A stretch of 36,253 nt of DNA from assembly GCA_964058805.1 (NCBI GenBank), contig CAXKVV010001284.1:1-36253 (forward strand), given 5' to 3'. Source of the stretch: Schoenoplectus triqueter (Eukaryota; Streptophyta; Magnoliopsida; Poales; Cyperaceae). Made by a program: the position numbers and the translations under genes. Of this stretch, positions 10,150 through 20,873 are shown in pieces. Under the pieces are notes generated by a model that did no database searches, was not told the origin of the DNA, and worked only from the letters and a program-made list of their open reading frames with translations. Each line of letters starts with the position of its first letter. Position 1 is the first letter of the stretch.

Positions 10150-12626
10150 CTCTATTTATTTTTATATAAAATTACTCACAAAAATAATAGAAAATAAGTT
10201 GGCTATTATTAAAAAATTTATTTATACTTTTGGAATTTTTATAATAGCCAAAATAACAAGTCAAACCTTGGTCAACAGGGAAACGCAAATAAAGTTATTT
10301 TGCTTTTAAATTATTTTAGTATAGTAATATCTTTAAAACTGAAATATTTTTACATAGAAAAATACTATGAAAAATATAAAAATTTTAGAAATAAATTTGA
10401 GGTAATTTATAATTTGGAAATATTTTTAAATAATTTATTTACTCTTTATTTTTATTTTCTATTATTTATTTCGAATTGGGCTTTAATAGTTGGGCCAATT
10501 TTATTTTTTCTTTTCTTTTTCTCTCCTTTCTCGGTGAATTGGGCCTAAGCCCAGCACTAGACAGGCCTCTTTTACAATTCAGCAATAATTTATTTGGGCA
10601 ATTAGATTCGCTTTGAGATCGGTTCTTGATAGATGGACGATTCAGATGCTTCCTTTAATATTTACTTAACCACTGACTTACAGTAGTCGTCGGATCTCTT
10701 TGAGATTCACTTAATCATGTCAAGATTCGTATTTATTCATTAAAATTCGTGCAGTGACCCTCCTTCATCTTCTCTGTCAACTTCTCCATTGAGATTCATG
10801 TTGTTGCTCTTCCGGCGATCGGAACACCTAATCGACAATCGATCGTCACCCTCAACATCACCTTGCCAGAGGGAGTATGATCTTTCTCTCTGATTGAAGA
10901 TCCATCGATTGGATTAAAGTGTAGCTCAGTACCACTTCGGTATAACTTACGATTTGGTACCGATTGCGTCAATCATTGATTCTCACCAAATTGACGATCG
11001 ATTTTTGCAGATTCCTTTGGATTATTCTTCGTTGATTGACTCTCTACTTTTTTATCACTTCAATTTCTTTTTAATCTCAGTTTTTCCTTATCAATTAACC
11101 TCAGTACCGACTGGTACCGTGTAATTCGACTCAATCAGTTGAATTTACTCTAAATTGTGCTTGATTTTGCAATGTTTCTTCACTTACACATACAATAATG
11201 TTGCATTACCATGTTCAAGTCACCAATTCAGTCTCAATATACTAGTATTGACTTGAGTTGCGATGATGATCAAGTCGGCTGAATTGGGAGGATGAGAATC
11301 CTTCTACCAGTTGCTTGATTCATCAATTAAATGAAGAATGAGATGTCTACAAGAGACCTACTACCAATCCTATACCTTTGAACCTATTATCTCAAGATAA
11401 GCAAAGAAAGAAAAGTTGAAAAATCGATTTAGACTCAAAATTTAGGTGTTTGAACTCGGTTTTCTGATATTACTCAACTAATCACAATGATTTACCAGAA
11501 ATTAAACTTGTGACTAACAAGATTAAAGGTTATAGAGCAAGAATCAAGAAATAAATCAAAAGAACTCAAATTTCAATAGTAACAAGCAATCCAATTTATT
11601 AAATTATAATTAATCAAGAACTTACATTTTGCATCCATCTTACCTAGTTGAGAGTGTACAAGAACTGCTCCTTATCTTATCTAATTGAGAGAACTGAGCT
11701 TGATAAACTAGTTCTACTATCAATTGATTGGACTTCGGCTTTGGAGATGATTTGCGTTATTGATCTCTTCTCTCTCTTTCCTTGTAATTGCTAGTGTATA
11801 TATCTCTCTCTCTCAATTGCCAGGATTTCATATCCTCTTCTCTTCAATTTTTGAGGGCTTATATAGGCAAGGGGTGTAAGCTTTGCTACATGGTGATTGG
11901 TTGGATGATTAGTGCTTGGATCATGATTTGGACTCAATCTTAATCCTTGATTCAGTTTAAATCAATGGCCAGGATGCATTTATGTTTTCTAATCACCTAA
12001 CTGAGTCAACCCTTGACAGTTATGCTGTTTCGAGTTAGTTACACATGTTTTTTTCTATTTTACTCTTTTGCCAATCTCTTGAGTTAATCGGCTTTCACTC
12101 ACTTCTGGATCGTTCTAGAACCTTCTCCACACTTGGCAATTGCAAGAGAACCCTCCTAGGCCCTATAAAAGCCTCTGCATAGTTTGAAATTTGCATTTCT
12201 TCATTTGAGCTCGATTTTTCACTCAATCACCATTGTTATCACTTCTTCATCGATTCATTCAATTGCAAGCTTCTTTAGCCTCCTCTTAGTCCTAGTAATT
12301 GATTCACCTTAGCCTTTGGATTGTTCTCATGCTTTAGTATTAAGTTTGAGCTAACTATTTTCTTCTCCGATTGGTGACTTGGTGGAACACGACTACTAGA
12401 CTTCAAAGTCATCACTGTTGTACTTGGACAGTGTCGCCTTGGTGGGAGGAAGGTGTTTATGCAGTCAGTTTAGCCTTTACAAGCTTATAGAGGTTAGTCC
12501 TAATTTTGACTTTGTTGACTATTCTAGATCAATTATTTACATTCCTTTCACAATTTCTCAAATTTCTAGTTTTTACATGCTTTAATCAATTTTCTGTATC
12601 TTTCTGTTGAAGGAATTTGAAGAATT
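10150..12626. other. Non-coding, retroelement-like DNA with TATA-like motifs
   Basis: No domain-bearing frame is found. TTGGCTATTAT (10199-10209) and ATAATAGCCAA (10251-10261) form an 11-bp stem. From ~10540 the base composition becomes more balanced, with UTR-like pyrimidine-rich sequence. TATATA at 11860-11865 and CCCTATAAAAGCC around 12164-12170 are promoter-like. The latter is followed by a C/T-rich leader-like stretch, as in an LTR or solo promoter. No paired LTR, primer-binding site or polypurine tract could be fixed, so the element is not named. Confidence 0.4.
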
Positions 12627-12941
12627 GTGATGTCTCTAGATTGTTCATTCATGGCGCCTCTCAGTCAATCGCGCGGAAGAAAGAGAAGAAGACGAATAAA
12701 GGAAGAAGAAGGCACCTCTGGAGGGGATGGTCTCGACGTATGTGAACCACAACAGAGTGGGGTCATCGTCCAAGGGACAATATGCAAGAGCCAGGTACAC
12801 CTTTCATATTTTCTCTTTGATTTAAATTCTGTCTTTTATTTGTGTGAGGTTAGTTCACAGAATAGGTATACGCCTCTGACTCATAAACCTGACAATAGAG
12901 CCCCACTTGTAAGTCCTTTGTGCTTAGGCTTACATGGGTGA
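12627..12941 (+). other. Short open frame with a basic cluster; gene status doubtful
   Basis: The 104-codon frame starts ATGATGTCTC. Its first half is hydrophilic with a strongly basic run (SRGRKRRRRIKEEE at about residues 15-28) that resembles a nuclear localisation signal. It reads sensibly to AICKSQ-like ...TICKSQ at about residue 55, where CCAGGTACAC looks like a 5' splice site. Beyond that it becomes hydrophobic and random-looking. It could be a leader exon of a degenerate retroelement transcript. It could also be chance. I recognise no family. Confidence 0.18.
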
Positions 12942-13055
12942 TTATTAGTTAATTAATTCACAGATTATGGTTAATTGAGCTGAGTTGGCACGTTATGATT
13001 GGTTGTTAGGTTAAACACTCCTCTTTTAGCACTAATGATCTAGTTAACAACTGTT

Positions 13056-13300
13056 GAGGTGGCTCTGTAGTGTAGTGTCATGTGGCATAGACTGAGTGAA
13101 GTGACACTGTAATGTGATGTCATGTGGCATAGACTGAGTGAGGTGGCACTATAATGTGATGTCATGTGTCAGCTGGAGTTTGACTCACTGCTGATGTGGG
13201 TTACTGTGGATGTGCCATGTGGCATCAGCTTAGTGAGGTGGTCTTCTGTGGTTGTGTCATGTAGCATAGACTGGGGTGAGGCGGACCACTGATTGACTGC
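13056..13300 (+). repeat. 42-bp minisatellite (GAGGTGGCxCTGTAATGTG type)
   Basis: Three contiguous 42-bp units lie at 13056-13097, 13098-13139 and 13140-13181, sharing GTCATGTGGCATAGACTGAG in the first two. Diverged units follow after a gap at ~13235 and ~13278 (GAGGTGGTCTTCTGTGG; GAGGCGGACCACTG), each with a CATGTxGCA block. The same unit recurs singly at 18335-18376. It is non-coding. Confidence 0.85.
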
Positions 13301-13378
13301 CATGTGGCACTATGGTGGGGCCCACCTATCAGGTGACTTGTGCCTGAGTGGGGCCCTGTCTCACTCCAAAAATAATAA

Positions 13379-13432
13379 AGCGGATTAGGGGTGCTTAATC
13401 CCGCTACGTACGCACGACGAGACGTGCGTACG
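13379..13432. other. Two adjacent inverted repeats, CpG-rich
   Basis: CGTACGCACG at 13407-13416 and CGTGCGTACG at 13423-13432 form a perfect 10-bp stem with a 6-nt loop. Just upstream, GCGGATTA (13379) and TTAATCCCGC (13395-13404) form a second, near-perfect stem. The GC-rich pair stands out between the minisatellite and an AT-rich stretch and may mark the edge of an inserted element. Confidence 0.75.
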
Positions 13433-14023
13433 AAAGATTAAATGAATAAAATAAGACAAATCTCACAATAAACAAAATAATAATAATAATACAAAACAAT
13501 AACAGTCCAGAATATACAGATAAATACAACGCCAGACACTGACGGGGCTAACTCCATCGGAATGGGTAGCAAAATCTCTTAAATAAAATCCAAAGAAAGA
13601 AACCAACTCACTGTGCTGATGCGGCGAAGCACCTCTGATATCACGCAGGACTGCACCTAGCACTCTCAACAAATAACTCGATCCCGCTCCTGTAAACTTG
13701 GATCCCACAACCACCGTGAAAACGTGAGTAATTTTTAAAATTACTCAGTACGGATTTAGATCCAGCCTTAAGATTTGATCTTCTTTCCTATACTGGACCC
13801 AAATATCGATATCGAATTTTAAATGCAATGAAATATTTTAATATATGTTAATATGTAGTATTATTTTATACATATTGAGAACACACCTACATAAATGACA
13901 TGAAATGACAAATAACCCCGAAATAAAAAATCTGTGGAAATAGTAATATAATATAAAATATAAGGTACAAGAATCAAACACCCGAAATAAATATCCCAAT
14001 TTACAAATCACCAGATCTATCCC

Positions 14024-14115
14024 AAGCGGGCGCCACCAGCGTCCCAACTTACGAACTTGGGCCTTGCCTAAGCGGGCGCCACCAGCGACCCAATTTACGA
14101 ACTTAGAACTTTATG
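14024..14115 (+). repeat. 46-bp tandem repeat, two copies plus partials
   Basis: AAGCGGGCGCCACCAGCG followed by a CCCAAxTTACGAACTT block starts at 14024 and again at 14070. A weaker relative of the second block (ATCCCAATTTACAAATC) lies at ~13992. It is GC-rich and non-coding. Confidence 0.8.
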
Positions 14116-15574
14116 TTTATGCGACGTCAATGCCGTATAAACGGCAATTCGGGCTCCCGAGGCGATAACGCCCTAGGAGAGTGAACGTGCATAAGCACGT
14201 ACTCTGGTCTGCTAAATCTGGTAATTCACCTTACAAAATAAAAATAAACGGATAATTATGTCTTCAGTTGCCATATCGCCAAAAGGAGATAACTACCCGT
14301 GAATTAACAAATCGAAATCAAATGGGAGCCTACACTGTACCAACCAATGGTTAGAGGACCGTATCCCGTAAAAGTATCAAAATGTAATATAAATAAATGA
14401 AAGCCTACACTCTACCCACTAAGGCTAGCGGACCGCATCCCGACTTTCTTTGTACCAACCAGGGGCCAAAAGAGAAAGCCCTTCGGACAATATTAGGATT
14501 CTAAATAAGCCGGATAAATATAATAATATATTATCACTAAGTAGATTCCAGTCTCGAATATGGCCGCCCACACTAAACATTGAAATACACGGTATCCTAA
14601 TCGCTCAAATTTGGATTTAAAAATGAAATCATATTAATAATAATAATAAAATATAATATTGATCAAAAGAAAGCACTCTGACACAGCCGAACCCGTGAAA
14701 TGACGGGATCGGTGAATAATCCGACAGGCACAGATGCGCAGTACATATACAGACCGGTGGGTTCCACGGGCCTATGGGTCACCGTACGTAACCACAACGG
14801 TCTGGTTATGCAAGGCAACTCAGACTGGGAATTACCCGGTCCGTCTCTCAGCACTTTTATGCATTTAATGCATGATTAACTACCTAACTTAATTAAAAAA
14901 TAGTAATAGTAATAATATTTTCCTAATAAATATATTCTACAACTTAAATTATTTAATTCTATCTGATCCTATCTCGGGACTATTTCCCGAATCCTACTCC
15001 TATCCTATCTACGTGCAATATAACATGATATGACATGCGAATGCGGGTATGTCTCGAATATGCTGGTCAATTTACCAGATGCAAATGACGGGTCAGATTT
15101 AGTCTTTAATCAATTTTGGTCAGAAAACACAGCAATTCAGATTTATTTTTAAAACCGATTTATTTTTGGTTTGGATTCCTAATTCTAAAGAAAGAAAATC
15201 AAATCCTAGGAAACCGTACCTGAGAGTGCTGGCGAGGATCGCAAAGTCGCTCTACTCCGCGAGTGGATCCGAGTCGACTATATCACATATTTTAAATTTA
15301 AATTAGATGTTTATTAGTTTTAACTTGATTTACTTCACAATTAATAATTAAATTAGATCGATAATTTAATTTCACGTTTGTTCGGGTTTTATCGTCTTTT
15401 CTTGAAAAAAAAATTCGGCAGCATTTCTGCTGCATATATGCGGTGCCGGAAATTTTAGTTGCTCGCATATCGATCCGTTAAGTTGTGTTTATCGTTCTTG
15501 ATCGCTTTTATACGTTCATCCTTTATTTTAAATTTTGAGTTTATGGATTTGATTATTAAATCAATTAATTTAAA

Positions 15575-15840
15575 ATAGAGAAATTGATTAATATATAATA
15601 TATAATATTATATTTTAATATTCTCTTATTTATCTTTTTACAATAGAGAGATTGTTTAACATATATTTATATATTTATATATTTATTAATATTATTCTAT
15701 TATTAAATAGAGAAATTGATTAATATAGAATATATATAATATTTTATTTTATTATTATTTTATTTATTTTAAAAATAGAGAAATTGATTAATATATATTC
15801 TAATATATATTATTTTACATTCTAATTATAGTTCTTACTA
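15575..15840 (+). repeat. ~66-bp AT-rich tandem repeat, four units
   Basis: ATAGAGAAATTGATTAATAT lies at 15575, a diverged copy (ATAGAGAGATTGTTTAACAT) at 15643, and further copies at 15707 and 15775. Spacings are 68, 64 and 68 bp, with AT-only sequence between them. It is an old tandem array. Confidence 0.75.
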
Positions 15841-16040
15841 TGTTTTTAATTTATGTAGTTTACTTTATTATATATAATTATTATTATTAGGTTTTTATAA
15901 GTTAGGGAAAATAGTTTTAAAAATAAAAGTAAAATAAGAAATAAAATAAAATAAATAAATAAATAAATAAATAAATGAAAAATAAATAAAACAAAAGTAA
16001 AGAAAAGTTATTATATTATTTATGTGTTGGTGTTTTAATG

Positions 16041-16096
16041 TTCGGGATCATACGCTGAGTACCAAATCGTTGGTGCCAATGCACCGATATCCCGAA
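16041..16096. other. Nested hairpin
   Basis: The outer stem is TTCGGGAT (16041-16048) with ATCCCGAA (16089-16096). The inner stem is GGTGC (16072-16076) with GCACC (16081-16085) and a CAAT loop. All 13 pairs are perfect. It lies in the repeat block, with no gene nearby. Confidence 0.7.
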
Positions 16097-17739
16097 TCGG
16101 GGGCAGTCAGGGAATATAATCATTTCCCGATCTTTAAATTTACGTAATTAGTCCATGGATACCGCTAAACCTTTCGGGGCGGCCTCCAATTTGATTAGTC
16201 ACGTTTTATTTTAGTCACTCTTAATTTTCTTGAGACTTTTAATCATTGGGCCTTTATTATTTTAATACTAATCCTAATTATGTTTTAATTGATTAAGTTT
16301 GCTTTTATTGGTCCAATAACATTTTATCTTTTGTAATTCTAGTTATACCCATTTAAGCCCTAATTCTCATACATGGCTCGTTTAGTATTAAATTGATATC
16401 CAAATCCATTTTAGCCACCCGAGATCCAATTTATCACAGTGCATCCTAATAGAATAGCTAGCACCACTCAAGGGACAGTATATGATAGAAAACTGATTTA
16501 ACTAGGCAGCGAACAATTTAAGGGCAAGTCCTACTTAGAGGGTCAAGTGACACCTTACAATTCGAACAGTACAAGCTTAGCAGCTTATTACCAGTACAGT
16601 CATAGGTAATGGGGGACAACCCAAATTAGTGGCAACTCATCAGGCCATAACTCATATCTAGAAATCTACATCAACAACACGGTAAGCCACTCAAACAGAT
16701 TAGAGCGCATACAAAATAAGCCATCACCCACTATCAACTAGCCAACAGTCATCAAGGCACAACCACATATCAAGCAACAAAGAGCTCGGTTTAATTGGCA
16801 AAAGGAACAAATAAGCACATCAGAGGCAATATTTATCAAAATCTGGTCAAGTGTAGTATCAAGCTTATAACAGAAAATCGGATCCCCAACTAAAGAAGAC
16901 AACACAGTGCCCAATTCCATAACCAACGATCAAATATCAGTTCCAGGGTCAAGGCAATGATCCAGTCACAAAATCAATACAAAACCAATATTCAAGCAAG
17001 CATTTGCATCACCAATTAGGGATAACTTATCAAACTAGTATCACAGTAAGGTAACCAAATCAGACAACACAGAGGACCCATACCAGTATAACAATAGAAG
17101 TCCAACAAAGAATAAACAGGTATATCCGAGCACAACTCAGAGATTAGACACATAACGCATCAACTCGGTGCGACCCAGCTTGGAACCACACCAATGAGGT
17201 GGTGGATCACACAAGCCGAGCGGCACCACACAGAAAATAAGTCAAACTAACGATTCATTTACCAGTAAAGAATAAATCAGACAGCACATAATAATCCGTT
17301 ACCAGACAAAATAGGAGGGCAATGAGCAAAGAGGGTGATCCCGGAAGGCCTAACTGAACTCTTCTTTCACAAGAATTCTATCGCCTCCCACTCTCTCTTC
17401 AGAAACTGATAAGAAGATTTTCGCTTAACAGATTTGCTTTTTATCAAAAATTTAAAATTTGACCTCAACACAATGATAAACCCTAACGGAAAGAGGGAAG
17501 ATACACAGGGCCACGACCTCTTTTAAAGGAGCGAAGCTAACTATTTTTTAGGCTACTAATCAAAGGGGTCGGCGAAATAATGGGGCTACAGGGGCGTTTT
17601 CATCATAAGAGAGAGATAGACAGAGCACATGTCAGGGGAGAGAAAACCAAATCGGGTAAGTCTTGGCTGCTTGAGATGACAACTACAGAAAGGAGCAAGT
17701 GACCCGATTCAACAAGGCTGAGAGATAGGATCGGGAAAG

Positions 17740-18110
17740 AGATCCTGGCGAGAGAGAGAGGGATGATGGATTTGATGGCTCTCGACAGTCCAGGCGAAAA
17801 AAAGGCAAACAATGAGAGAGCAGAGAGAGAGAGAGATCAGAGCGGCGAGGGGGAGTGAGCATGCCATTCGCTGAAGGGACACAGTGAGTGCAAGTGGGAG
17901 AAATGAGGGCGGAGGTGACGGGTTTGGGGAAAAAAATTAAGGACGGAGCGATTCAAGAAAAGAGTGATGGGATGGATCTCGCTGGGAGAGAAAAGGGAAA
18001 AGGGGAGAGAGGGAAAGAGAGTAGAAGAGAGAATGTCGGGAAAAGACAGAGAGGCAAAGAGAGAGAAAAGATTTGACAGATATTAATGGCGGGTTTTAAT
18101 GAGGAGAGAG
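17740..18110 (+). repeat. Purine-rich (GA)n tract
   Basis: The plus strand is strongly purine-biased, with GAGAGAGAGAGGGA, GCAGAGAGAGAGAGA and AAAAGGGAAAAGGGGAGAGA-type runs. Open frames here encode only Arg/Glu/Lys/Gly-rich low-complexity peptides and are not genes. Such tracts can act as polypurine tracts in LTR elements or as GAGA sites; neither role is shown. Confidence 0.7.
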
Positions 18111-18334
18111 AGAAATTCGTGTTGGGATTTTTCTGTGGAGGATTTGGTGGAATCTTTCATGTCACTTACCTTTAGGTGTAGCGGGTCACATGGGTTAAGT
18201 TTTTTAAATTTTAATCGGGGACTTAAATTTGGATTTATCTTAATTTCTAATATTATATTTTATCCAACTCGCTTAATTTGTTAGTCTTAAATCATTTTAT
18301 TATTCATTTTATTATCCATTATCAACTAGCTGCT

Positions 18335-18455
18335 GAGGTGGCTCAATTAGGGGCTGCCACGTGGCATAGGCTGGGTGAGGTGGTTATTGTGTTAGGGGCT
18401 CCTTTGGGTCCCCAAGTTGTACCCAGAGTATGTTTTGTCCCCAAGTTGTACCCAG
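18335..18455 (+). repeat. Isolated 42-bp minisatellite unit and a 29-bp direct repeat
   Basis: GAGGTGGCTCAATTAGGGGC at 18335 begins a 42-bp unit matching the array at 13056 in length and in its GTGGCATAG block, followed by a second GAGGTGG start. Then GTCCCCAAGTTGTACCCAG occurs at 18408-18426 and 18437-18455 (period 29). Confidence 0.75.
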
Positions 18456-18791
18456 GGAAGCTTTGATCAAATCTTAGCCCTTTGATCTGCCTATTTAATC
18501 TATTTTATCTTCTCTAAATTTATTTTAATAGCTCCACTCATCCAAAAATTATGAAATTTTCACCAACAATCTCTAAATTCATGATGATCATTCATGTATT
18601 TTTTAATTCTATTTTTGCCCCTGTCTCCTTGAATTAAAAATTTATTTGTCAAGATAACCCTATTTTTCTGTCTGAATAAATCCCAGATTCAATTGTAACT
18701 CAGTGTCTCTGCCAAATAAAATTCCTTCTTGCAGAAACCACCCTAAATAAACATCAATTAGACTTTTATTGATACTTAATTAGGGTTTGAC
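18456..18791. other. Short intergenic spacer; nothing recognised
   Basis: AT-rich sequence with no long frame and no clear repeat, lying between the 29-bp repeat and the 122-bp repeat. Confidence 0.5.
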
Positions 18792-19003
18792 TTGATCAAC
18801 AATTGATTACTTATCAGTAATTGATACAGGTCCTGACTTGATCAAATATTTGCAACATTGGCACGTGACAAGTCTTGTGAAATTGACTTTCAATTCATAT
18901 TCATGAAAGTGATTTGATCAATAGTCGATTACTTATCAACAGTTAACATAAATATTGGCCTGACTAGGTGTTTGCAATATTGGCACCTGATCAGCCTTGA
19001 AAG
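18792..19003 (+). repeat. 122-bp tandem duplication, diverged
   Basis: TTGATCAACAATTGATTACT at 18792 recurs as TTGATCAATAGTCGATTACT at 18914. Downstream blocks also match in order: CTGACTTG against CTGACTAG, TTTGCAACATTGGCAC against TTTGCAATATTGGCAC, and CTTG. It is non-coding. Confidence 0.8.
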
Positions 19004-19169
19004 CAAAATCACATTGAAATTTCTTTTGATTGGCTGTATCAAAATACTGGCTTAGTATTGACACAGTTCTTGTTGTATAGAGATTGTACTGTCTCAGCTC
19101 TTGGGGTTTTCTTTGAAGATTGATTCTTTAGAGTTTGATCTCGACTTCCTTGATGTCTGTCACTGAGGT

Positions 19170-19573
19170 GTGGGGCCCACTTGTCAGTGAAGAATGATCA
19201 AATAGATGACCTCTCAGGAGATCTCTCTCTCTTAAATCTCTTGAGAGTCATCCACCTCGAATGAACATGAGGTGGCAGAGTTTTTATACTTCTAACCCTT
19301 GTCTAGAATTTTCTTGTGGGATTAATGCTTAGTCTTTGCTCCGGCTTGATTAGATTTAATGGATAGACTAGGTTCAGGCTGTTGAAACTGCTTATGAGAG
19401 ACTGCTAGGTGGGTTCCACTTGTCAGAAAAAATATGATCACATGGGTGACACCCAAGAGATCTCCCTTTTCTCTCGAGTCTCTCGGCTGTCACCTACGCC
19501 GAGTGGACAGCGGTAGATAGGGTATTTATACCCTTGCTTTGTACTTAGGATTTCCTTATGGGATAAATATGAT
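19170..19573 (+). repeat. 239-bp spaced module duplication with conserved hairpins
   Basis: Two diverged ~165-bp copies start at 19170 (GTGGGGCCCACTTGTCAG) and 19409 (GTGGGTTCCACTTGTCAG). Both contain TGATCA, then a long hairpin, then a second hairpin, then a TTTATAC TATA-like word, then GGATT/GGGATTAAT or GGGATAAAT. Hairpin arms are 19205-19222 with 19236-19252, and 19445-19460 with 19479-19494 (14 of 16 pairs). In copy 1 the second stem is CCACCTC (19252-19258) with GAGGTGG (19269-19275). No protein is encoded. Confidence 0.72.
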
Positions 19574-19739
19574 TGCTCTGAAATTCGGCAGCGATCTCTT
19601 CTGACTGGTGGCCCCTCTCCTTCTTGTCTTTTCTTTCCCCTTTTTATGATTTATTACTCATAATTGACTTTTATCTTTAATTATTCAGCTGTTTTATCCT
19701 TGAGATTTTTCAAGAGTAAACACCTAGATATTTTTTAAA

Positions 19740-19962
19740 AAAGCTTTGTTTCATGTAAGAAAATGGTCTATTTCAAGGTTTATTTTTAAAATAATATAAA
19801 AAATAACTAGAAAGCTCAAAAAAATTATGAAATTTAATATCTCATAAGATTTTAGTATAAAAAAATATTGAACAACTTAGATAGACAATTTAAGTCGTCG
19901 GCATATGAAATCTCATGCCAAAGGAAAAATGATTCTTTACTTTACAAAGTATCGTAATCTCA
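19740..19962. mobile_element. Half copy of a subfamily B hairpin element
   Basis: This stretch matches the right half of the element at 20053-20471: AACTAGAAAGCTCAAAAAAA, CTCATAAGATTTTAGTATAA, GAACAACTTAGATAGAC and a final TTTACAAAGTATCGTAATCT block, ending at a TATATA run. The left half is missing, so it is a truncated copy. Confidence 0.6.
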
Positions 19963-20000
19963 CCCATATATATATATATATTATATATATATATATATAT

Positions 20001-20040
<40 letters not shown>

Positions 20041-20067
20041 CGCGCGCGCGCGTGTGTGTGTGTGTGT
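20001..20067. repeat. 67-nt perfectly alternating pyrimidine-purine tract, (TA)10(TG)10(CG)6(TG)7T
   Basis: The order is (TA)n at 20001-20020, (TG)n at 20021-20040, (CG)6 at 20041-20052 and (TG)n at 20053-20067, with more interrupted (TA)n to the left from ~19965. Such composition is the classic Z-DNA-forming type. It is also the left flank of the hairpin element that follows, whose right flank carries the complementary (CA)n then (TA)n. Confidence 0.92.
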
Positions 20068-20471
20068 TATGGTGCTTTGCAAAGTAAAAAATTATATTGC
20101 TTTGGAGTGAGATTTTATATTCTGAGATTTCAAATGATCAATCTAAGTTGCTCAATAATTTCTTCACATCAAAATCTTATAGGATAATAAATTTCATTAT
20201 TTTTTGAGCTTTCTAGCTATTTTTAAATTATTTTTAAAATCAACCTTGTTTAACATAAAAAAATAGCATATTTCAGGACTGTTTTAAAAATAATTTAAAA
20301 ATAGCTAAAAACCTCAAAAAATCATGACATTTAATATCCCATAAGATTTTAACATGAAGAAATTATTGAGCAACTTAGATTGGCTATTTGAGAGCTCAAG
20401 ATATAAATTCTCACCCCAAAGTAATATGAGTTTTTGTTTTGCAAAGCACAATAACACACACACACACACAG
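20053..20471. mobile_element. Hairpin MITE-like element, subfamily B, ends running into (TG)n/(CA)n
   Basis: The left end TGTTATGGTGCTTTGCAAAG is inverted on the right as TTTGCAAAGCACAATAACAC, followed by (CA)n and (TA)n. The arms include GCTCAATAA (20150), AATCTTATAGG (20173) and TTTTTTGAGCTTTCTAGC near 20202, with near complements at ~20295-20380. It is non-coding. The inverted symmetry includes the microsatellites themselves. Confidence 0.75.
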
Positions 20472-20487
20472 ATATATATATATATAT

Positions 20488-20873
20488 AGTTTGTCTATTG
20501 TGCTTCCAGTAGCTCAATAAATATAATTTTTCATACTTAAAATTTTAATTTAAATAGCTCAATAAATATTTATATCATAATCTTATAGAATACTAATTTT
20601 TATCATGTTTGGAATTAATTTACTATGCTTAATGAATTTTGAAAGATAGCCATAAAATAATAGAAAAATAAAAAATTTGTGTGTAAAAAATACTTACTTT
20701 CTATAAATTATTAAGCATAGTAAACTAACTTCAAACACGATAAAAATTAGTATTCTACAAGATTATGATATAAATTTTTTATTGTGCTACTTAAATTGAA
20801 ATTTTGAGCATGAAAAATTAAAATTTGGACTGGTAGCGTTTCGGCTGAACTGCTACTGGAAGCACAATAGACA

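Larger units (their letters stand above)
13433..18290. other. Long non-coding repeat block, probably a decayed LTR-type element
   Basis: About 4.9 kb holds no reverse transcriptase, integrase, protease or gag frame; all frames are short. Composition changes in steps: repeat-rich and moderately GC (13.4-15.4 kb), very AT-rich with tandem units (15.5-16.0 kb), balanced sequence rich in ACCAG and CAAG words (16.4-17.4 kb), then purine-rich (17.6-18.1 kb). This fits a large non-autonomous retrotransposon derivative (LARD-like), but I could not match two LTRs or a TSD, so this is inference. Confidence 0.35.

Noticed and set aside
17888..18076. Arg/Glu/Lys/Gly-rich peptide frame
   Set aside because: It is a translation of a GA-rich low-complexity tract, with no sign of selection for protein.
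8136..19600. Intact LTR retrotransposon or endogenous pararetrovirus
   Set aside because: No reverse transcriptase, integrase, protease, gag or movement-protein frame, and no confident LTR pair or primer-binding site.
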